Source: M0103 sp040386155 (lineage in GTDB: Bacteria; Bacteroidota; Bacteroidia; Flavobacteriales_D; Crocinitomicaceae). From it: 64,000 bases of DNA. Both the position numbers and the translations under genes were made by a program. Within the stretch, counting starts at the first letter, position 1, and each line of letters starts with the position of its first letter. Shown one piece after another: positions 1-9,445 of the stretch. The notes under the pieces were generated by a model that saw only the letters and a program-made list of their open reading frames with translations, did no database searches and was not told the origin of the DNA. Location of the stretch: positions 496,001 to 560,000 of the forward strand of contig JAZKFZ010000001.1 of NCBI GenBank assembly GCA_040386155.1. Reading direction: 5' to 3'.

Positions 1-2
1 TT

Positions 3-437
3 GACAATCAAAGTGCTGGTCAAACAGAGTTTTACGCGCAAGCGTTTCGTTCAAGAGCAATAATTAAGGTTCCAGGCTTAAGCGATTTGCCTTCAAAGGC
101 CTTGATTCATAAAGCACAACTCTCATTACCAATTCAGCACCAAACAGGTACAAGTTATTTCCCAGGTGATTTCACATCAGTCGCTAGTCACCCTGTTGAT
201 GATCCATATACCCTTGCAAATTTAGGGGTGTTCGGAATTTTCGATCAAGCAAAGAAGCATTATTTGGTTGACTTACGTGCCTTTGTTCAGGGGGTAACCA
301 CTGGATTAACAGAGAATACAGACGTGGTAATTTCTCCTCGCTATTTCATCAATTCTGCTGATCGTATTATTTTTAATGGACCCAACTCAGGCAACAAGGT
401 GCAACCAAAACTTGTTGTGACTTATACTGAATACTAG
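3..437 (+). CDS. DUF4270 family protein, C-terminal part (5' end outside window)
   Basis: The frame is open from the window edge (first full codon at base 3) and gives 144 residues before TAG. It reads as the end of a DUF4270 protein: a short beta-rich stretch, the phrase VPGLSDLP followed by ALIHKAQL (in this family an 'i-PGL ... iNKAeL' pair), and a C-terminal KLVVTYTEY strand. DUF4270 proteins are Bacteroidota secreted lipoproteins of unknown role, and they commonly lie directly before glmS, as here with 4 bases between the genes. The signal peptide and N-terminus cannot be seen. Family call is fairly sure; function is unknown. Confidence 0.75.
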   Translation, partial: DNQSAGQTEFYAQAFRSRAIIKVPGLSDLPSKALIHKAQLSLPIQHQTGTSYFPGDFTSVASHPVDDPYTLANLGVFGIFDQAKKHYLVDLRAFVQGVTTGLTENTDVVISPRYFINSADRIIFNGPNSGNKVQPKLVVTYTEY

Positions 438-441
438 TACT

Positions 442-2286
442 ATGTGTGGAATTGTTGCTTATATTGGAAAGAAAGAAGCGTATCCAATTGTCTTAAAGGG
501 ACTTAAACGCCTTGAATATCGTGGTTACGACAGCGCTGGGATTGCATTGTTAAACAAGGGCAAAATAAACTTGTACAAGCGACAAGGCAAAGTGTCTAAT
601 CTTGAAGAATTTGCATCACAATTTGATACTAGCGGAACATCTGGAATTGGCCATACACGTTGGGCAACTCATGGAGCTCCAAACGACATCAATGCGCATC
701 CACATGCAAGTGAAGATGGACGAATTGCCTTAATCCACAATGGAATTATTGAGAATTACGATGCCTTGAAAAAGGAACTAATTTCAAAAGGTTATCATTT
801 TAAAAGTGAAACCGATACTGAAGTATTGGTGCATTTAATAGACGATATTCAACGTAGCGAAAAAGTTACTTTGGCAGAAGCTGTTCGTTTGGTGCTATTG
901 AGCGTTGTAGGTGCGTATGCAATTGTGGTGATGTCGAAAGAGGAGCCTAATTTATTGGTTGCTGCTAGAAAATCTTCACCACTCGTGGTTGGAATTGGAA
1001 GTGATAATGAATTTTTTCTAGCCTCAGATGCTACACCAATCGTAGAATATACACAACGTGTGGTTTATTTAGAAGATGAAGAAATAGCTGTCGTGGATTT
1101 GAATGAAGGCTTGAAATTATTTAATATCAAGAATCAAGAAAAAACACCCTATATACAACAATTAGAACTGCATTTAGAAGCATTAGAAAAAGGCGGATAC
1201 GACCATTTCATGCTGAAAGAAATTCATGAACAGCCTAGATCAATTAAAGATTGTTTCCGCGGTCGTTTGAATGCAGAAGAAGGTTGGGTAAGTCTTGGTG
1301 GAATTAGAGAGTACGAACAGCGAATGATGATGGCGCCTCGCCTTGTGATGGTTGCTTGTGGAACTTCTTGGCATGCTTGCTTGGTGGCCGAATATTTATT
1401 TGAAGATTTAGCGAGGATTAATGTCGAGGTGGAATATGCAAGTGAATTTCGCTACAGAAATCCTGTCATTAATGAAAATGATGTTGTAATTGCCGTTTCT
1501 CAATCAGGTGAAACAGCTGATACAATGGCCGCATTAGAGTTAGCTAAATCGAAAGGAGCAACTATATTAGGTGTTTGTAATGTAGTTGGATCTTCTATTT
1601 CACGTATTACAGATGCTGGAGCATATACGCATGCTGGACCTGAAATTGGTGTTGCATCAACAAAGGCTTTTACTGCTCAAGTAACAGTGTTAACCTTGAT
1701 GGCACTATCGTTGGCACATAAAAAAGGGGTCATTCCAGAATCGAAATTTCGAAGTATGTTAACTGCTTTGGAAGCAATTCCAGAGAAAGTGCAAAAGGTA
1801 TTAGAGAGCAATGATTTAGTTGAAAAAATCGCTGAAAAATATAAAAATGCTACCAATGCCTTGTACTTAGGACGTGGAAGTTCATTCCCTGTTGCACTGG
1901 AAGGAGCGCTGAAGTTAAAGGAGATTTCTTACATTCATGCTGAAGGATATCCAGCAGCAGAAATGAAACACGGTCCAATTGCATTGATCGACGAAAACAT
2001 GCCTGTTTTTGTTATCGCTACGGCAGGAACATCCTACGAGAAAGTGGTTTCAAATATTCAAGAAGTGAAGGCTCGTAAAGGTCAAATAATTGCTATTGTA
2101 ACGGAAGGCGATACGCAAGTGCGAGAAATTGCAGATCATGTGATTGAAATCCCTGCTACGGATGAACATTTGGTGCCATTACTTGCAACCATTCCACTAC
2201 AACTTTTGTCCTATCACATAGCGTTGATGAGAGGGTGTAATGTAGATCAACCTCGTAATCTTGCAAAATCAGTAACTGTTGAGTAA
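442..2286 (+). CDS. glmS: Glutamine--fructose-6-phosphate aminotransferase (isomerizing)
   Basis: GlmS makes glucosamine-6-phosphate from fructose-6-phosphate and glutamine, the entry step to UDP-GlcNAc for peptidoglycan and LPS, in the cytosol. The 614-residue length is normal. It starts MCGIVAYIG, so Cys2 becomes the N-terminal nucleophile of the Ntn glutaminase domain (about 2-220). EYRGYDSAGIA follows at about 25-36. Two SIS sugar-isomerase domains fill about 285-600, with CGTSWHA near 304, SQSGETADT near 353, and the conserved ends AEMKHGPIALI and DQPRNLAKSVTVE. The ATG lies 4 bases after the DUF4270 stop, so the genes are probably co-transcribed. Nothing looks damaged. Confidence 0.98.
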   Translation: MCGIVAYIGKKEAYPIVLKGLKRLEYRGYDSAGIALLNKGKINLYKRQGKVSNLEEFASQFDTSGTSGIGHTRWATHGAPNDINAHPHASEDGRIALIHNGIIENYDALKKELISKGYHFKSETDTEVLVHLIDDIQRSEKVTLAEAVRLVLLSVVGAYAIVVMSKEEPNLLVAARKSSPLVVGIGSDNEFFLASDATPIVEYTQRVVYLEDEEIAVVDLNEGLKLFNIKNQEKTPYIQQLELHLEALEKGGYDHFMLKEIHEQPRSIKDCFRGRLNAEEGWVSLGGIREYEQRMMMAPRLVMVACGTSWHACLVAEYLFEDLARINVEVEYASEFRYRNPVINENDVVIAVSQSGETADTMAALELAKSKGATILGVCNVVGSSISRITDAGAYTHAGPEIGVASTKAFTAQVTVLTLMALSLAHKKGVIPESKFRSMLTALEAIPEKVQKVLESNDLVEKIAEKYKNATNALYLGRGSSFPVALEGALKLKEISYIHAEGYPAAEMKHGPIALIDENMPVFVIATAGTSYEKVVSNIQEVKARKGQIIAIVTEGDTQVREIADHVIEIPATDEHLVPLLATIPLQLLSYHIALMRGCNVDQPRNLAKSVTVE

Positions 2287-2294
2287 TTGATACG

Positions 2295-2657
2295 GTGGTG
2301 GCAACAATAAAACCAATTTCCCAAATCCATAACGATTTCTTTACTTCAGTTTTTGAAGTAGTTAAACTAATTCCAGAAGGACGTGTTACCTCTTATGGAG
2401 CAATTGCCAAGTATTTAGGAACGGCAAGATCTTCACGCATGGTTGGTTGGGCCATGAATGCATCGCATCGCATGGAGGGAATTCCAGCACACCGAGTTGT
2501 GAATCGCAACGGATTGCTCTCAGGCAAAATGCATTTCCCAAACCCCAATGAAATGGAGCATCGTCTCCTCAAAGAAGGAATTCTTGTGAAGGATGATCAG
2601 ATTATTGACTTCAAAAAGCATTTTTGGGATCCAACCATCGAACTTGCTTTACCTTAA
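2295..2657 (+). CDS. Alkyltransferase-like protein (MGMT fold, Ala in place of catalytic Cys)
   Basis: A 120-residue protein of the MGMT/Ogt DNA-binding fold. It carries the winged-helix segment GRVTSYGAIAKYLG and the arginine-finger region SSRMVGWAM, but the alkyl-acceptor motif PCHRV reads PAHRV (about residues 64-68), so it cannot accept an alkyl group. That defines ATL proteins, which bind O6-alkylguanine lesions and hand them to nucleotide-excision repair (known for S. pombe Atl1, E. coli YbaZ and a Thermus protein). It lacks the N-terminal MGMT domain, as ATLs do. The start is taken as GTG at 2295, 8 bases after glmS. The 3' end overlaps the convergent T9SS gene by 4 bases. Confidence 0.85.
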   Translation: MVATIKPISQIHNDFFTSVFEVVKLIPEGRVTSYGAIAKYLGTARSSRMVGWAMNASHRMEGIPAHRVVNRNGLLSGKMHFPNPNEMEHRLLKEGILVKDDQIIDFKKHFWDPTIELALP

Positions 2658-4576
2658 TATTTCACAAGGTTTTTAACCATTTTCATGTTTTGATCTTCGA
2701 ATTGCACGATATAATATCCTTGCGGAAATTCTTCCACATCTAGATTAATTTGGTGCACTCCAATACCCTCCAAATCTTGTTGGTAAAATAGAATACCACT
2801 CGCTGAGTAAATTGATATGGATCCACCACTTGGTGATGATGTGGAAATGTCAATCGTTGTACTTTGATCTGCTGGATTAGGATAAATAGCAACAATTCCA
2901 TTGTTTGCTTCATCTCGATCTAACGAGAGAATTTTACTAAAAGTAGAGGTGCCGTCAAAATCCACTTGATTTAATCGATAGTACACTGTTCCAAATCTGA
3001 TGTTGTTGTCTTCAAAACTATAGTTAATCTCAGTTGATGAATTTCCTGCTCCTTCAATGGTTTCAATTACTTCAAAATTTTCTCCATCAAATGATCGTTG
3101 CACTTCAAAAAGGGCATTTTGATTTTCACTTGCTGTTTCCCAGCGAAGTAAATTTCGACTATCCATTTTTAATACTGAAAAATTAGAAAGTGAAACTCCT
3201 AAAACTTCACCAACTGGAGCACCCCAATCAAGTACCGTAAAGTCACAATCTACACCATTATAGCCATCAATCATTAATAGATACTTGTTTCCTGCCGAAA
3301 GTCCACTCGCTGTAATCGTTGCTCCTGGAACAGAAGTTCCCGTAGGGCCAAAGCAAGCTGACCGCGAAATAAAATTAGAACAGCAGCCTGCTCCATTAAA
3401 AATAGGCTGAAAAACCATTGCTTGAATGTTTGAACAAGTAGTTGCTGCACTAGTAAACGTGAATGTTTCTGTTGAGCCTGTTGCAGTGAATTCATACCAT
3501 GAATTATTATGAATAATAAAACAAGAACTTGCAACTGAACCAGTTCCAACACCATTCGAAGGTCCTGCTTGATCGACAGTAAATACTCCTCCTGTGGTTC
3601 CTGAAAAAGATGCTCCCACAATTTTTTGAATCATTGCTGGATTGTTGCAATCATCATTTAACAAACCTAGATTGTTTCCACAGCTTCCCACCGCATAGTC
3701 ATAGAAACAAATTGCACCGCTCTGGTCATCAGTCGCATTCCCTGTGCTTCTTCTTAGAGAAATATAGTAAGTAGTTCCTAAAGTGGAGTTAAAATTCACA
3801 CCTCCTAATCCGCTTGTTCCTGTTCCTATTTGAGTACAAGCAATATCACTAGCACCTTGGTTGTTGTAACTAGGACATGAAGAATAAACTGAAAGAACAA
3901 CACTTTGACCTGCAACATCAAATATATTTACACCTATTGGATTTCCAGTTCCTGCCACTGAATACCAAATGTCTTGATATGCAGTTCCTGTTCCGCAAGG
4001 GTTTGAGAAATTACCTACGATGGTTCCATCATCCGTGTTAGACCAAGGAGTGGAACTACAAAAAGTTCCAACTGTACTTGCGATGGCTTGTCCACAGGTT
4101 TTACCTGGCAGGTTTGCAGCAGTATATACGCAAATTGAACCGCTTTGGTCGGTTGTATTTGTACCATTTCTACGCTGAATTCTCACAAAGTAAACGGTAG
4201 CATTAACAGAATTGAAACTTAATAGGCCTTCACTATTGGCAGCTGTTTGCTGACAGGCAACATCAGCACTTGCGAAATTAAGCAATGTGGGACAAGTAGT
4301 TTGGTAAACACCAATTGCAATGTCTTGGTCAGAAAAATAACTAAGGAACAGTGGAGAACCATTACCAACGATGCGGTACCAAATATCTGATTGACCTGTA
4401 GCTCCACTGCAAGTACTAGTGCTAGGTTCATTTACAAGGTTAAAATCTTCATTATTTGTGAAACTAGCGCAATTATTGATGGTTAAGGTGGTAACTCCTG
4501 CCGCACAATTGTCGCCCTGAGCGGTTAAAAAACCAGCTATGAATAGGTTTAGTAACAAAAAAGTGATCTTTTTCAT
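2654..4576 (-). CDS. Secreted T9SS cargo protein with repeated beta-rich domains
   Basis: About 640 residues. The signal peptide MKKITFLLLNLFIAGFLTAQ is followed by two or three related modules of roughly 140 residues (each with DIWY, a VYQTTCP/VYSSCP strand, VYFVRI/TYYISLRR, and DQSGxICxY). There is then a linker VLKMDSRNLLRWETASENQ, a strand-rich domain, and a T9SS type A sorting domain starting IVAIYPNPADQS and ending MKMVKNLVKY. The modules resemble the adhesion-like domains of Bacteroidota surface proteins, and no enzyme motif is seen. The start at 4576 is preferred over an in-frame codon at 4600 because a consensus promoter (-7 box at 4598-4605) covers that position and because the signal peptide begins there. 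Function unknown. Confidence 0.85.
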   Translation of the reverse strand: MKKITFLLLNLFIAGFLTAQGDNCAAGVTTLTINNCASFTNNEDFNLVNEPSTSTCSGATGQSDIWYRIVGNGSPLFLSYFSDQDIAIGVYQTTCPTLLNFASADVACQQTAANSEGLLSFNSVNATVYFVRIQRRNGTNTTDQSGSICVYTAANLPGKTCGQAIASTVGTFCSSTPWSNTDDGTIVGNFSNPCGTGTAYQDIWYSVAGTGNPIGVNIFDVAGQSVVLSVYSSCPSYNNQGASDIACTQIGTGTSGLGGVNFNSTLGTTYYISLRRSTGNATDDQSGAICFYDYAVGSCGNNLGLLNDDCNNPAMIQKIVGASFSGTTGGVFTVDQAGPSNGVGTGSVASSCFIIHNNSWYEFTATGSTETFTFTSAATTCSNIQAMVFQPIFNGAGCCSNFISRSACFGPTGTSVPGATITASGLSAGNKYLLMIDGYNGVDCDFTVLDWGAPVGEVLGVSLSNFSVLKMDSRNLLRWETASENQNALFEVQRSFDGENFEVIETIEGAGNSSTEINYSFEDNNIRFGTVYYRLNQVDFDGTSTFSKILSLDRDEANNGIVAIYPNPADQSTTIDISTSSPSGGSISIYSASGILFYQQDLEGIGVHQINLDVEEFPQGYYIVQFEDQNMKMVKNLVKY

Positions 4577-4597
4577 TCTAATAAAGGTTAGGAAAAT

Positions 4598-4628
4598 CAA
4601 AGTTAAATCATTTAAAAATTAATTCCAA
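4598..4628 (-). promoter_or_regulatory. Bacteroidota-type promoter for the T9SS protein
   Basis: On the minus strand TTG (4628-4626), 20 bases, then TAACTTTG (4605-4598). This fits the TTG/TAnnTTTG consensus of the Bacteroidota primary sigma factor. It predicts transcription starting a few bases before the ATG at 4576, so a very short leader. Confidence 0.6.
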
Positions 4629-4873
4629 AAAAATAATACATTCAACATACGTACTAAAATTGCTTTTGGATTTTGAATTAGTATTTAAACCAATAAAAAA
4701 CAATTTTTTAAAAATTCAACTAAAGTTTTTTAAGTAGTTCGGGAGCAAAAGCAGTCAGTTATTTGAATATAAGTAAAACAAGTAAATTGTGAGTATGACA
4801 GTGAGTTGTGAAAGAATGGTTTTTTGTGGTGAAAAATAATCGCAATAAAATCCTCAAATTTCTTTTAGGAATC

Positions 4874-4890
4874 TGTTGGCCCACTAGGGC
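4874..4890 (-). repeat. 17-base direct repeat of the tRNA-Gln 3' end
   Basis: TGTTGGCCCACTAGGGC occurs here and again at 5001-5017, where it is the 3' acceptor strand and part of the T-arm of the tRNA-Gln gene plus two flanking bases. The copies are 127 bases apart in the same orientation. Sequence beyond the 17 bases differs. This is what an attachment-site remnant or a decayed tRNA copy would leave, but there is no integrase in the window. Confidence 0.7.
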
Positions 4891-4970
4891 ATACCGACAG
4901 CTATTTTCCACCTCGCTTTTCAAGCTTCCTTGAAAAAAGCATCGGCATAAACTTCTCGTCTTAGGGCACA

Positions 4971-5001
4971 AAAAAAAGTCTTCCATTACTGAAAGACTTT
5001 T
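4971..5001 (-). terminator. Rho-independent terminator of tRNA-Gln
   Basis: Read on the minus strand: AAAGTCTT, a 10-base loop, AAGACTTT, then a run of T. The stem arms are 4993-5000 and 4975-4982. It begins two bases after the tRNA discriminator base. Confidence 0.75.
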
Positions 5002-5002
5002 G

Positions 5003-5075
5003 TTGGCCCACTAGGGCTCGAACCTAGACTCTTCGGTACCAAAAACCGACGTGTTGCCAGTTACACCATGGGCCA
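5003..5075 (-). tRNA. tRNA-Gln (anticodon TTG)
   Basis: The minus strand folds into a full cloverleaf: acceptor TGGCCCA/TGGGCCA (7 bp), D-stem GTGT/ACAC, anticodon stem TCGGT/ACCGA with loop TTTTGGT (anticodon TTG, reads CAA), T-stem CTAGG/CCTAG with loop TTCGAGC. The discriminator base is A at 5003. CCA is not encoded, so it must be added after transcription. The terminator follows directly. Confidence 0.95.
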
Positions 5076-5317
5076 TTGCTAACACTGAACCTGGCGATCA
5101 ATGCGAGGGCAAAGTTAGAAACAAAATTTAATTTTGAAAGACAATTGATAATTTTTTTGACTTTTTTTATCGGCTCCCAATTTTTTTACCTTTTTTATGT
5201 TTTTAAAAGCGCAACACTGCTTTAATATTTTTAAATTCGCATTTGCTTGAAGAGCGTATTTTACTTTTTTTTAGAATTTTTCGCCACAATTGGCCCTAAT
5301 CAAGAAATTACACGAGA

Positions 5318-8300
5318 ATGAATTATAGATTTTTAAATATCTCCATTGGATGGTTTGTCTTCCTTGTTACTACCATTGTGTACTTTATTACAATTGAAGA
5401 TACGGTGAGTCTTTGGGATTGTGGCGAGTACATTACCGCAGCGTATAAACTTGAAGTTGGTCACCCTCCAGGTGCACCATTGTTTATGGTACTTGGACGT
5501 TTGTTTTCCTTTTTCGCGGCTCCTGAAAATGTAGCCGTTTGGATTAATAGAATGTCGGCACTATCAAGCTCATTGACAATTTTATTCATGTTTTGGTCGA
5601 TTTCATTGTTAGCTAAAAAACTAGCATTACGCACTAAAGTAGAAATTACAAAAGGAGATCAATTTGCGATTTTTGGAAGTGCACTTGTGGGATCGCTCGC
5701 TTATGGCTTCTCAGATTCATTCTGGTTTTCTGCTGTTGAAGGTGAGGTGTACGCGATGTCTTCTCTATTTACGGCAGTAATTTTTTGGGCAATTTTAAAA
5801 TGGGACGAGGAAATGGCCTTGGCAAAAAGCGGGTTACTTTCTGAAGAATATGCCCCAAATCGTTGGTTGTTGCTAATTATGTTCATGCTAGGTCTTGCGA
5901 TTGGTGTCCATTTATTAGGAATTTTGGTGGTGCCAGCAATGGCGTACGTGATTTATTTCCGAACGAAAGAAAAAACAGATTTCAAGGGCTTCATGCTAAC
6001 AGGAATTTTAGGTGTGTTCATCCTTGGATTTATTCAAGAGGGTGTAATTCCCGGTTCCGTTTCATTGGCTTCGTCATTTGAGGTCGCTTTCAAAAATTCA
6101 TTGGGTCTACCGTTCTATTCTGGAACGATTTTCTTCTTTACAGGCTTGATTTTATTGTGTGTGTTCCTTATTCGCTATTCGAGAAGAAAGAAAAATTCTA
6201 TTTTGTACAATGCAACAATGGGATTAATTCTCTTGTTGATTGGTTATGGTTCTTTCGCTGTGATTGTTATTCGTTCAAATGCAAATCCGCCATTAGATGA
6301 AAATGACCCAGAAAACCTCGTTACACTTCATGCTTATTTGAAGCGTGAGCAATACGGTTCTGCACCTTTGGTTTCTGGTCCTTTCTGGAACTCAAAAGAA
6401 AATGATCCTTCTCTCTTTGAATCTCGTGGGGCATTTTACCTCCGAAGATTTGTTGTTAGCAAAGGCGACACTGAGGTGAAAGCATTCCGTGAAGAAGGTC
6501 CTGCAAACAAGTACGCTAAAGAAATTGCAGGTTCTGTTGAAGAAAAGTATTTTGAATCCAATGCAGGCGATCGTGAAAATGCAGTGCCAACATACGCTCA
6601 AACAACCTTTTTCCCAAGGATGTATTGGAGCAATGAGCAACAGCGTATCGATGGCTATAAAAATTGGTCGGGCTATGATCCTGCAGAAGACAAAGGAACT
6701 GAAACCGGAAAAGATGGAATGCGCCTTCCAACGATGGGAGAAAATTTGACGTATTTCTTCGATTATCAGGTAAATTGGATGTATTGGCGCTATTTCATGT
6801 GGAACTTTGCTGGCCGACAAAATGATATTCAAGGTAACGGCGACGAACTTAAAGGAAATTGGTTATCTGGGATTAATTTTGTTGATGAAGCACGATTAGG
6901 AGCGCAAGGTGATGATGCGCCTTACTTTACCAGTGAAAACAAAACACTCAATAAATTTTATTTCTTGCCATTGGTGTTCGGAATTATTGGAATCTTCTTT
7001 CATTTTTACCGTGCTCCAAAAGATGCTTTTGTAGTACTTCTTGCATTCTTGTTTACAGGTGTTGCCATCGTTGTCTACTTAAATCAAAAGCCATTTGAAC
7101 CGCGCGAGCGTGATTATGCTTTTGCTGCCTCCTTCTATTTCTTTGCATTTTGGATAGGGTTAGGAGTCTACGCCCTCTATGAAGCATTCTCCAACTTTGG
7201 TAAAAAGGAACTTTCAAAGATTGGAATCGTTGTTGGAGCTGGTTTAGTAGTTACATTCTTCAGTGACCTTGGCAGTGAGTTAGCACTTCCTACAACAAAA
7301 TCATGGATTAGTATTTCATTGATTGGGTTGGTTTTGTTTGGTGTGATGGTGGGCTTGAAGCAAATTGTGAAAAAAGATAGTCAAGGTGCAATTGTAGCAA
7401 CAATCTTGGGATTAATTGTTCCGATTGTTATGGGCGTGCAAGGTTTTGATGATCATGACCGAAGCCTAAAAACCTCGGCGAGAGATTTGGCACACAATTA
7501 CTTGTCCTCGTGTACGAAAAATGGAATTATTTTCACCAATGGTGATAACGATACTTTCCCACTTTGGTATATGCAAGAGGTGGAGGGCGAACGTACCGAT
7601 GTACGTGTGTGTAATCTCTCCTTGATGCAAACTGACTGGTACACAGAACAAATGATGATGCGTGCTTACGGGTCAGATCCGCTCCCTATTAAGTTCCGTG
7701 AAGATCAAATTATGATGTCGGCTGGGAATACCGATCAAGTTCTTTTCGCGAATTTGTTTGAGATGTTCTACATCAACGCGTCAGAGGATATTATCAAGGA
7801 AATTATCGCAATGCGTGTGAAAGCAAATAAGACAAATGTTCTAACAGCTTTGGGTACTTACCAAGCACAGCTTCCGGCTATTTTGGGTGGATTAACATCT
7901 ACGCAACCAAATGTAATAGGAAGACTCGAGGAAATTAAAAAAGAATTGTTTACTTCAACATCCGATGATTTAACGAATGCTATCTACTCAAAATACCGCA
8001 ATGTCTTCGAAATTTTGTCAGGCATTCAAAGTGGAATGGTTTCTCTTGGCGAAGCGCAAGCGCAGCAATTGCAGAAATTAACGGTCGAATTCGAAGATTC
8101 TTGGAATTTCACTAACTTAAAAGAAGCAATGGCGTTTGTTCGCGATGATAATAAATTAGTGAACTACGATGCGAGTCGTAAAGTGAGATTCTTCCCAAGT
8201 TCAGGATTTATTTTGAAAGTGGATAAAGACAATGTGGTGAAGTCTGGTTTGATTAAAGAATCTCAGAAAAAAGATTGTCTTGATGAATTGCGTTTTGATT

Positions 8301-9439
8301 TCTCTGCTCGTGGAATTACGCGTGAACAAGTAATGATGCTTGATATTATTGCAAACAATGATTGGAAGCGTGGAATTTTCTTCTCATCGCCTGGTGGTTC
8401 TGATGTTTCTGTTGCTTTTTACCAGCGTGGATACATTAAGCAGAATGGTATGGCGTTCGAATTAAGTCCATTAAAGGATTTGAGAAATCGCTACGTGGAG
8501 GATAAGATGTACAACAATTTGATGAATGTCTATCATTATGGCGCAATGAACAATCCAGCAGTTTTGACAGATTACTATTCTCGTCGTCACACTGCACAGT
8601 TCCGTTTGCATTTTGCATCCTTGGCAGAATTCTATTTATCGAAAGGAGAGGAAGATCGTTTGACTCGTCAAAATTTAGAGCAAAACATCATCATGTTGAA
8701 AAGAAATAATATGATGGAGCAAGCTACAGAGCTAGAAAACCAATTAAAATCAATTGGAAATACTACTTCAAGCGCAGGAGATAAAGAAAAAGCCTTGAAA
8801 TTACTTCGCAAGTCGCTTGCAGTAATGCCGGCGAACATCGTACTCGATTACGGTGAGCCAAGCGCTTCTCGTGAGAAGTATTCTGAAACTGGCTTAGATT
8901 TGCCAATTGTTACGGATGGTATTTTACAAGACTATGTTGGCATGTTCTATAAAGCAGGAGCGAATGCCGATGCCGAAAAATTAGGCGCAGAGGTTGCTCG
9001 TCAGTTGGAATCGATCATTAACTATTTCGTGAAAAGTGATGCCTATTTTGCAGGGAATACGGCGAACAATGATAATTTGTTTGCAGCACTGGATGCTTAT
9101 TTTAAAATTCATTTAGCTGCAGCGGAAGCGAATCCAAGCGGTAAATTGTATAGTAGAACAAAATCGCGCTTGGATCAATGGTATTCGAAAGATTTCGATG
9201 CATTATATGATCAATTGGAGCTTGCTGCAACTGAAGCAGGCGAAAGCGTTCGTTCAGGAAAAGGTCCACTTGTGCAACGATTAATTGGTTTGCAAGCGTA
9301 TTTACAAGCCATTGGAGTTCACTACGGTTATCTTCCAGCGCCCAAAGGTGTTAATGCTCCAGCAGCAACGCCAGATATGCAAAATATCAACCTTGAGCAA
9401 TTAATGCAACAGGTGCAAGGCGATAGTGTATTGAAATAA
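5318..9439 (+). CDS. DUF2723 family giant membrane protein (GT-C-like, possible protein O-mannosyltransferase)
   Basis: 1373 residues. The N-terminal half is membrane-embedded, with a first segment at about 10-25 and further helices to about 330 and 550-730. After the first helix come W33-D34-C35-G36-E37 and G48-H-P-P-G52, the DUF2723 signature on the first extracytoplasmic loop, where GT-C glycosyltransferases place the catalytic acid. A large soluble part (about 750-1373) starts with TNGDNDTFPLWYMQEVEG, also typical of the family, and is rich in helical repeats. The eukaryotic DUF2723 protein TMEM260 is reported to be a protein O-mannosyltransferase, so O-glycosylation of exported proteins is a reasonable guess, but the donor and target are not shown by sequence. 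A NodB-type deacetylase follows 6 bases downstream. Confidence 0.85.
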   Translation: MNYRFLNISIGWFVFLVTTIVYFITIEDTVSLWDCGEYITAAYKLEVGHPPGAPLFMVLGRLFSFFAAPENVAVWINRMSALSSSLTILFMFWSISLLAKKLALRTKVEITKGDQFAIFGSALVGSLAYGFSDSFWFSAVEGEVYAMSSLFTAVIFWAILKWDEEMALAKSGLLSEEYAPNRWLLLIMFMLGLAIGVHLLGILVVPAMAYVIYFRTKEKTDFKGFMLTGILGVFILGFIQEGVIPGSVSLASSFEVAFKNSLGLPFYSGTIFFFTGLILLCVFLIRYSRRKKNSILYNATMGLILLLIGYGSFAVIVIRSNANPPLDENDPENLVTLHAYLKREQYGSAPLVSGPFWNSKENDPSLFESRGAFYLRRFVVSKGDTEVKAFREEGPANKYAKEIAGSVEEKYFESNAGDRENAVPTYAQTTFFPRMYWSNEQQRIDGYKNWSGYDPAEDKGTETGKDGMRLPTMGENLTYFFDYQVNWMYWRYFMWNFAGRQNDIQGNGDELKGNWLSGINFVDEARLGAQGDDAPYFTSENKTLNKFYFLPLVFGIIGIFFHFYRAPKDAFVVLLAFLFTGVAIVVYLNQKPFEPRERDYAFAASFYFFAFWIGLGVYALYEAFSNFGKKELSKIGIVVGAGLVVTFFSDLGSELALPTTKSWISISLIGLVLFGVMVGLKQIVKKDSQGAIVATILGLIVPIVMGVQGFDDHDRSLKTSARDLAHNYLSSCTKNGIIFTNGDNDTFPLWYMQEVEGERTDVRVCNLSLMQTDWYTEQMMMRAYGSDPLPIKFREDQIMMSAGNTDQVLFANLFEMFYINASEDIIKEIIAMRVKANKTNVLTALGTYQAQLPAILGGLTSTQPNVIGRLEEIKKELFTSTSDDLTNAIYSKYRNVFEILSGIQSGMVSLGEAQAQQLQKLTVEFEDSWNFTNLKEAMAFVRDDNKLVNYDASRKVRFFPSSGFILKVDKDNVVKSGLIKESQKKDCLDELRFDFSARGITREQVMMLDIIANNDWKRGIFFSSPGGSDVSVAFYQRGYIKQNGMAFELSPLKDLRNRYVEDKMYNNLMNVYHYGAMNNPAVLTDYYSRRHTAQFRLHFASLAEFYLSKGEEDRLTRQNLEQNIIMLKRNNMMEQATELENQLKSIGNTTSSAGDKEKALKLLRKSLAVMPANIVLDYGEPSASREKYSETGLDLPIVTDGILQDYVGMFYKAGANADAEKLGAEVARQLESIINYFVKSDAYFAGNTANNDNLFAALDAYFKIHLAAAEANPSGKLYSRTKSRLDQWYSKDFDALYDQLELAATEAGESVRSGKGPLVQRLIGLQAYLQAIGVHYGYLPAPKGVNAPAATPDMQNINLEQLMQQVQGDSVLK

Positions 9440-9445
9440 GCACGC

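Larger units (their letters stand above)
4577..5002. other. Gene-free stretch before tRNA-Gln
   Basis: About 430 bases without a believable gene. It holds the promoter of the T9SS gene, a partial copy of the tRNA-Gln 3' end (4874-4890) and the tRNA terminator (4971-5001). The reading frame on the minus strand over 4759-4986 runs through the terminator hairpin and the tRNA fragment and has no protein-like character. Confidence 0.7.

Noticed and set aside
4759..4986. A 75-codon frame on the minus strand next to tRNA-Gln
   Set aside because: It overlaps the tRNA terminator hairpin and the tRNA-fragment repeat, has no protein-like pattern, and no promoter or start context.
4874..5017. An integrated phage or island at tRNA-Gln
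   Set aside because: Only a 17-base repeat is seen. The 110 bases between the copies carry no integrase or cargo gene.
6392..6832. A 146-codon antisense frame inside the DUF2723 gene
   Set aside because: It lies wholly opposite a well-supported gene in the expected coding frame. Composition is that of a shadow frame.
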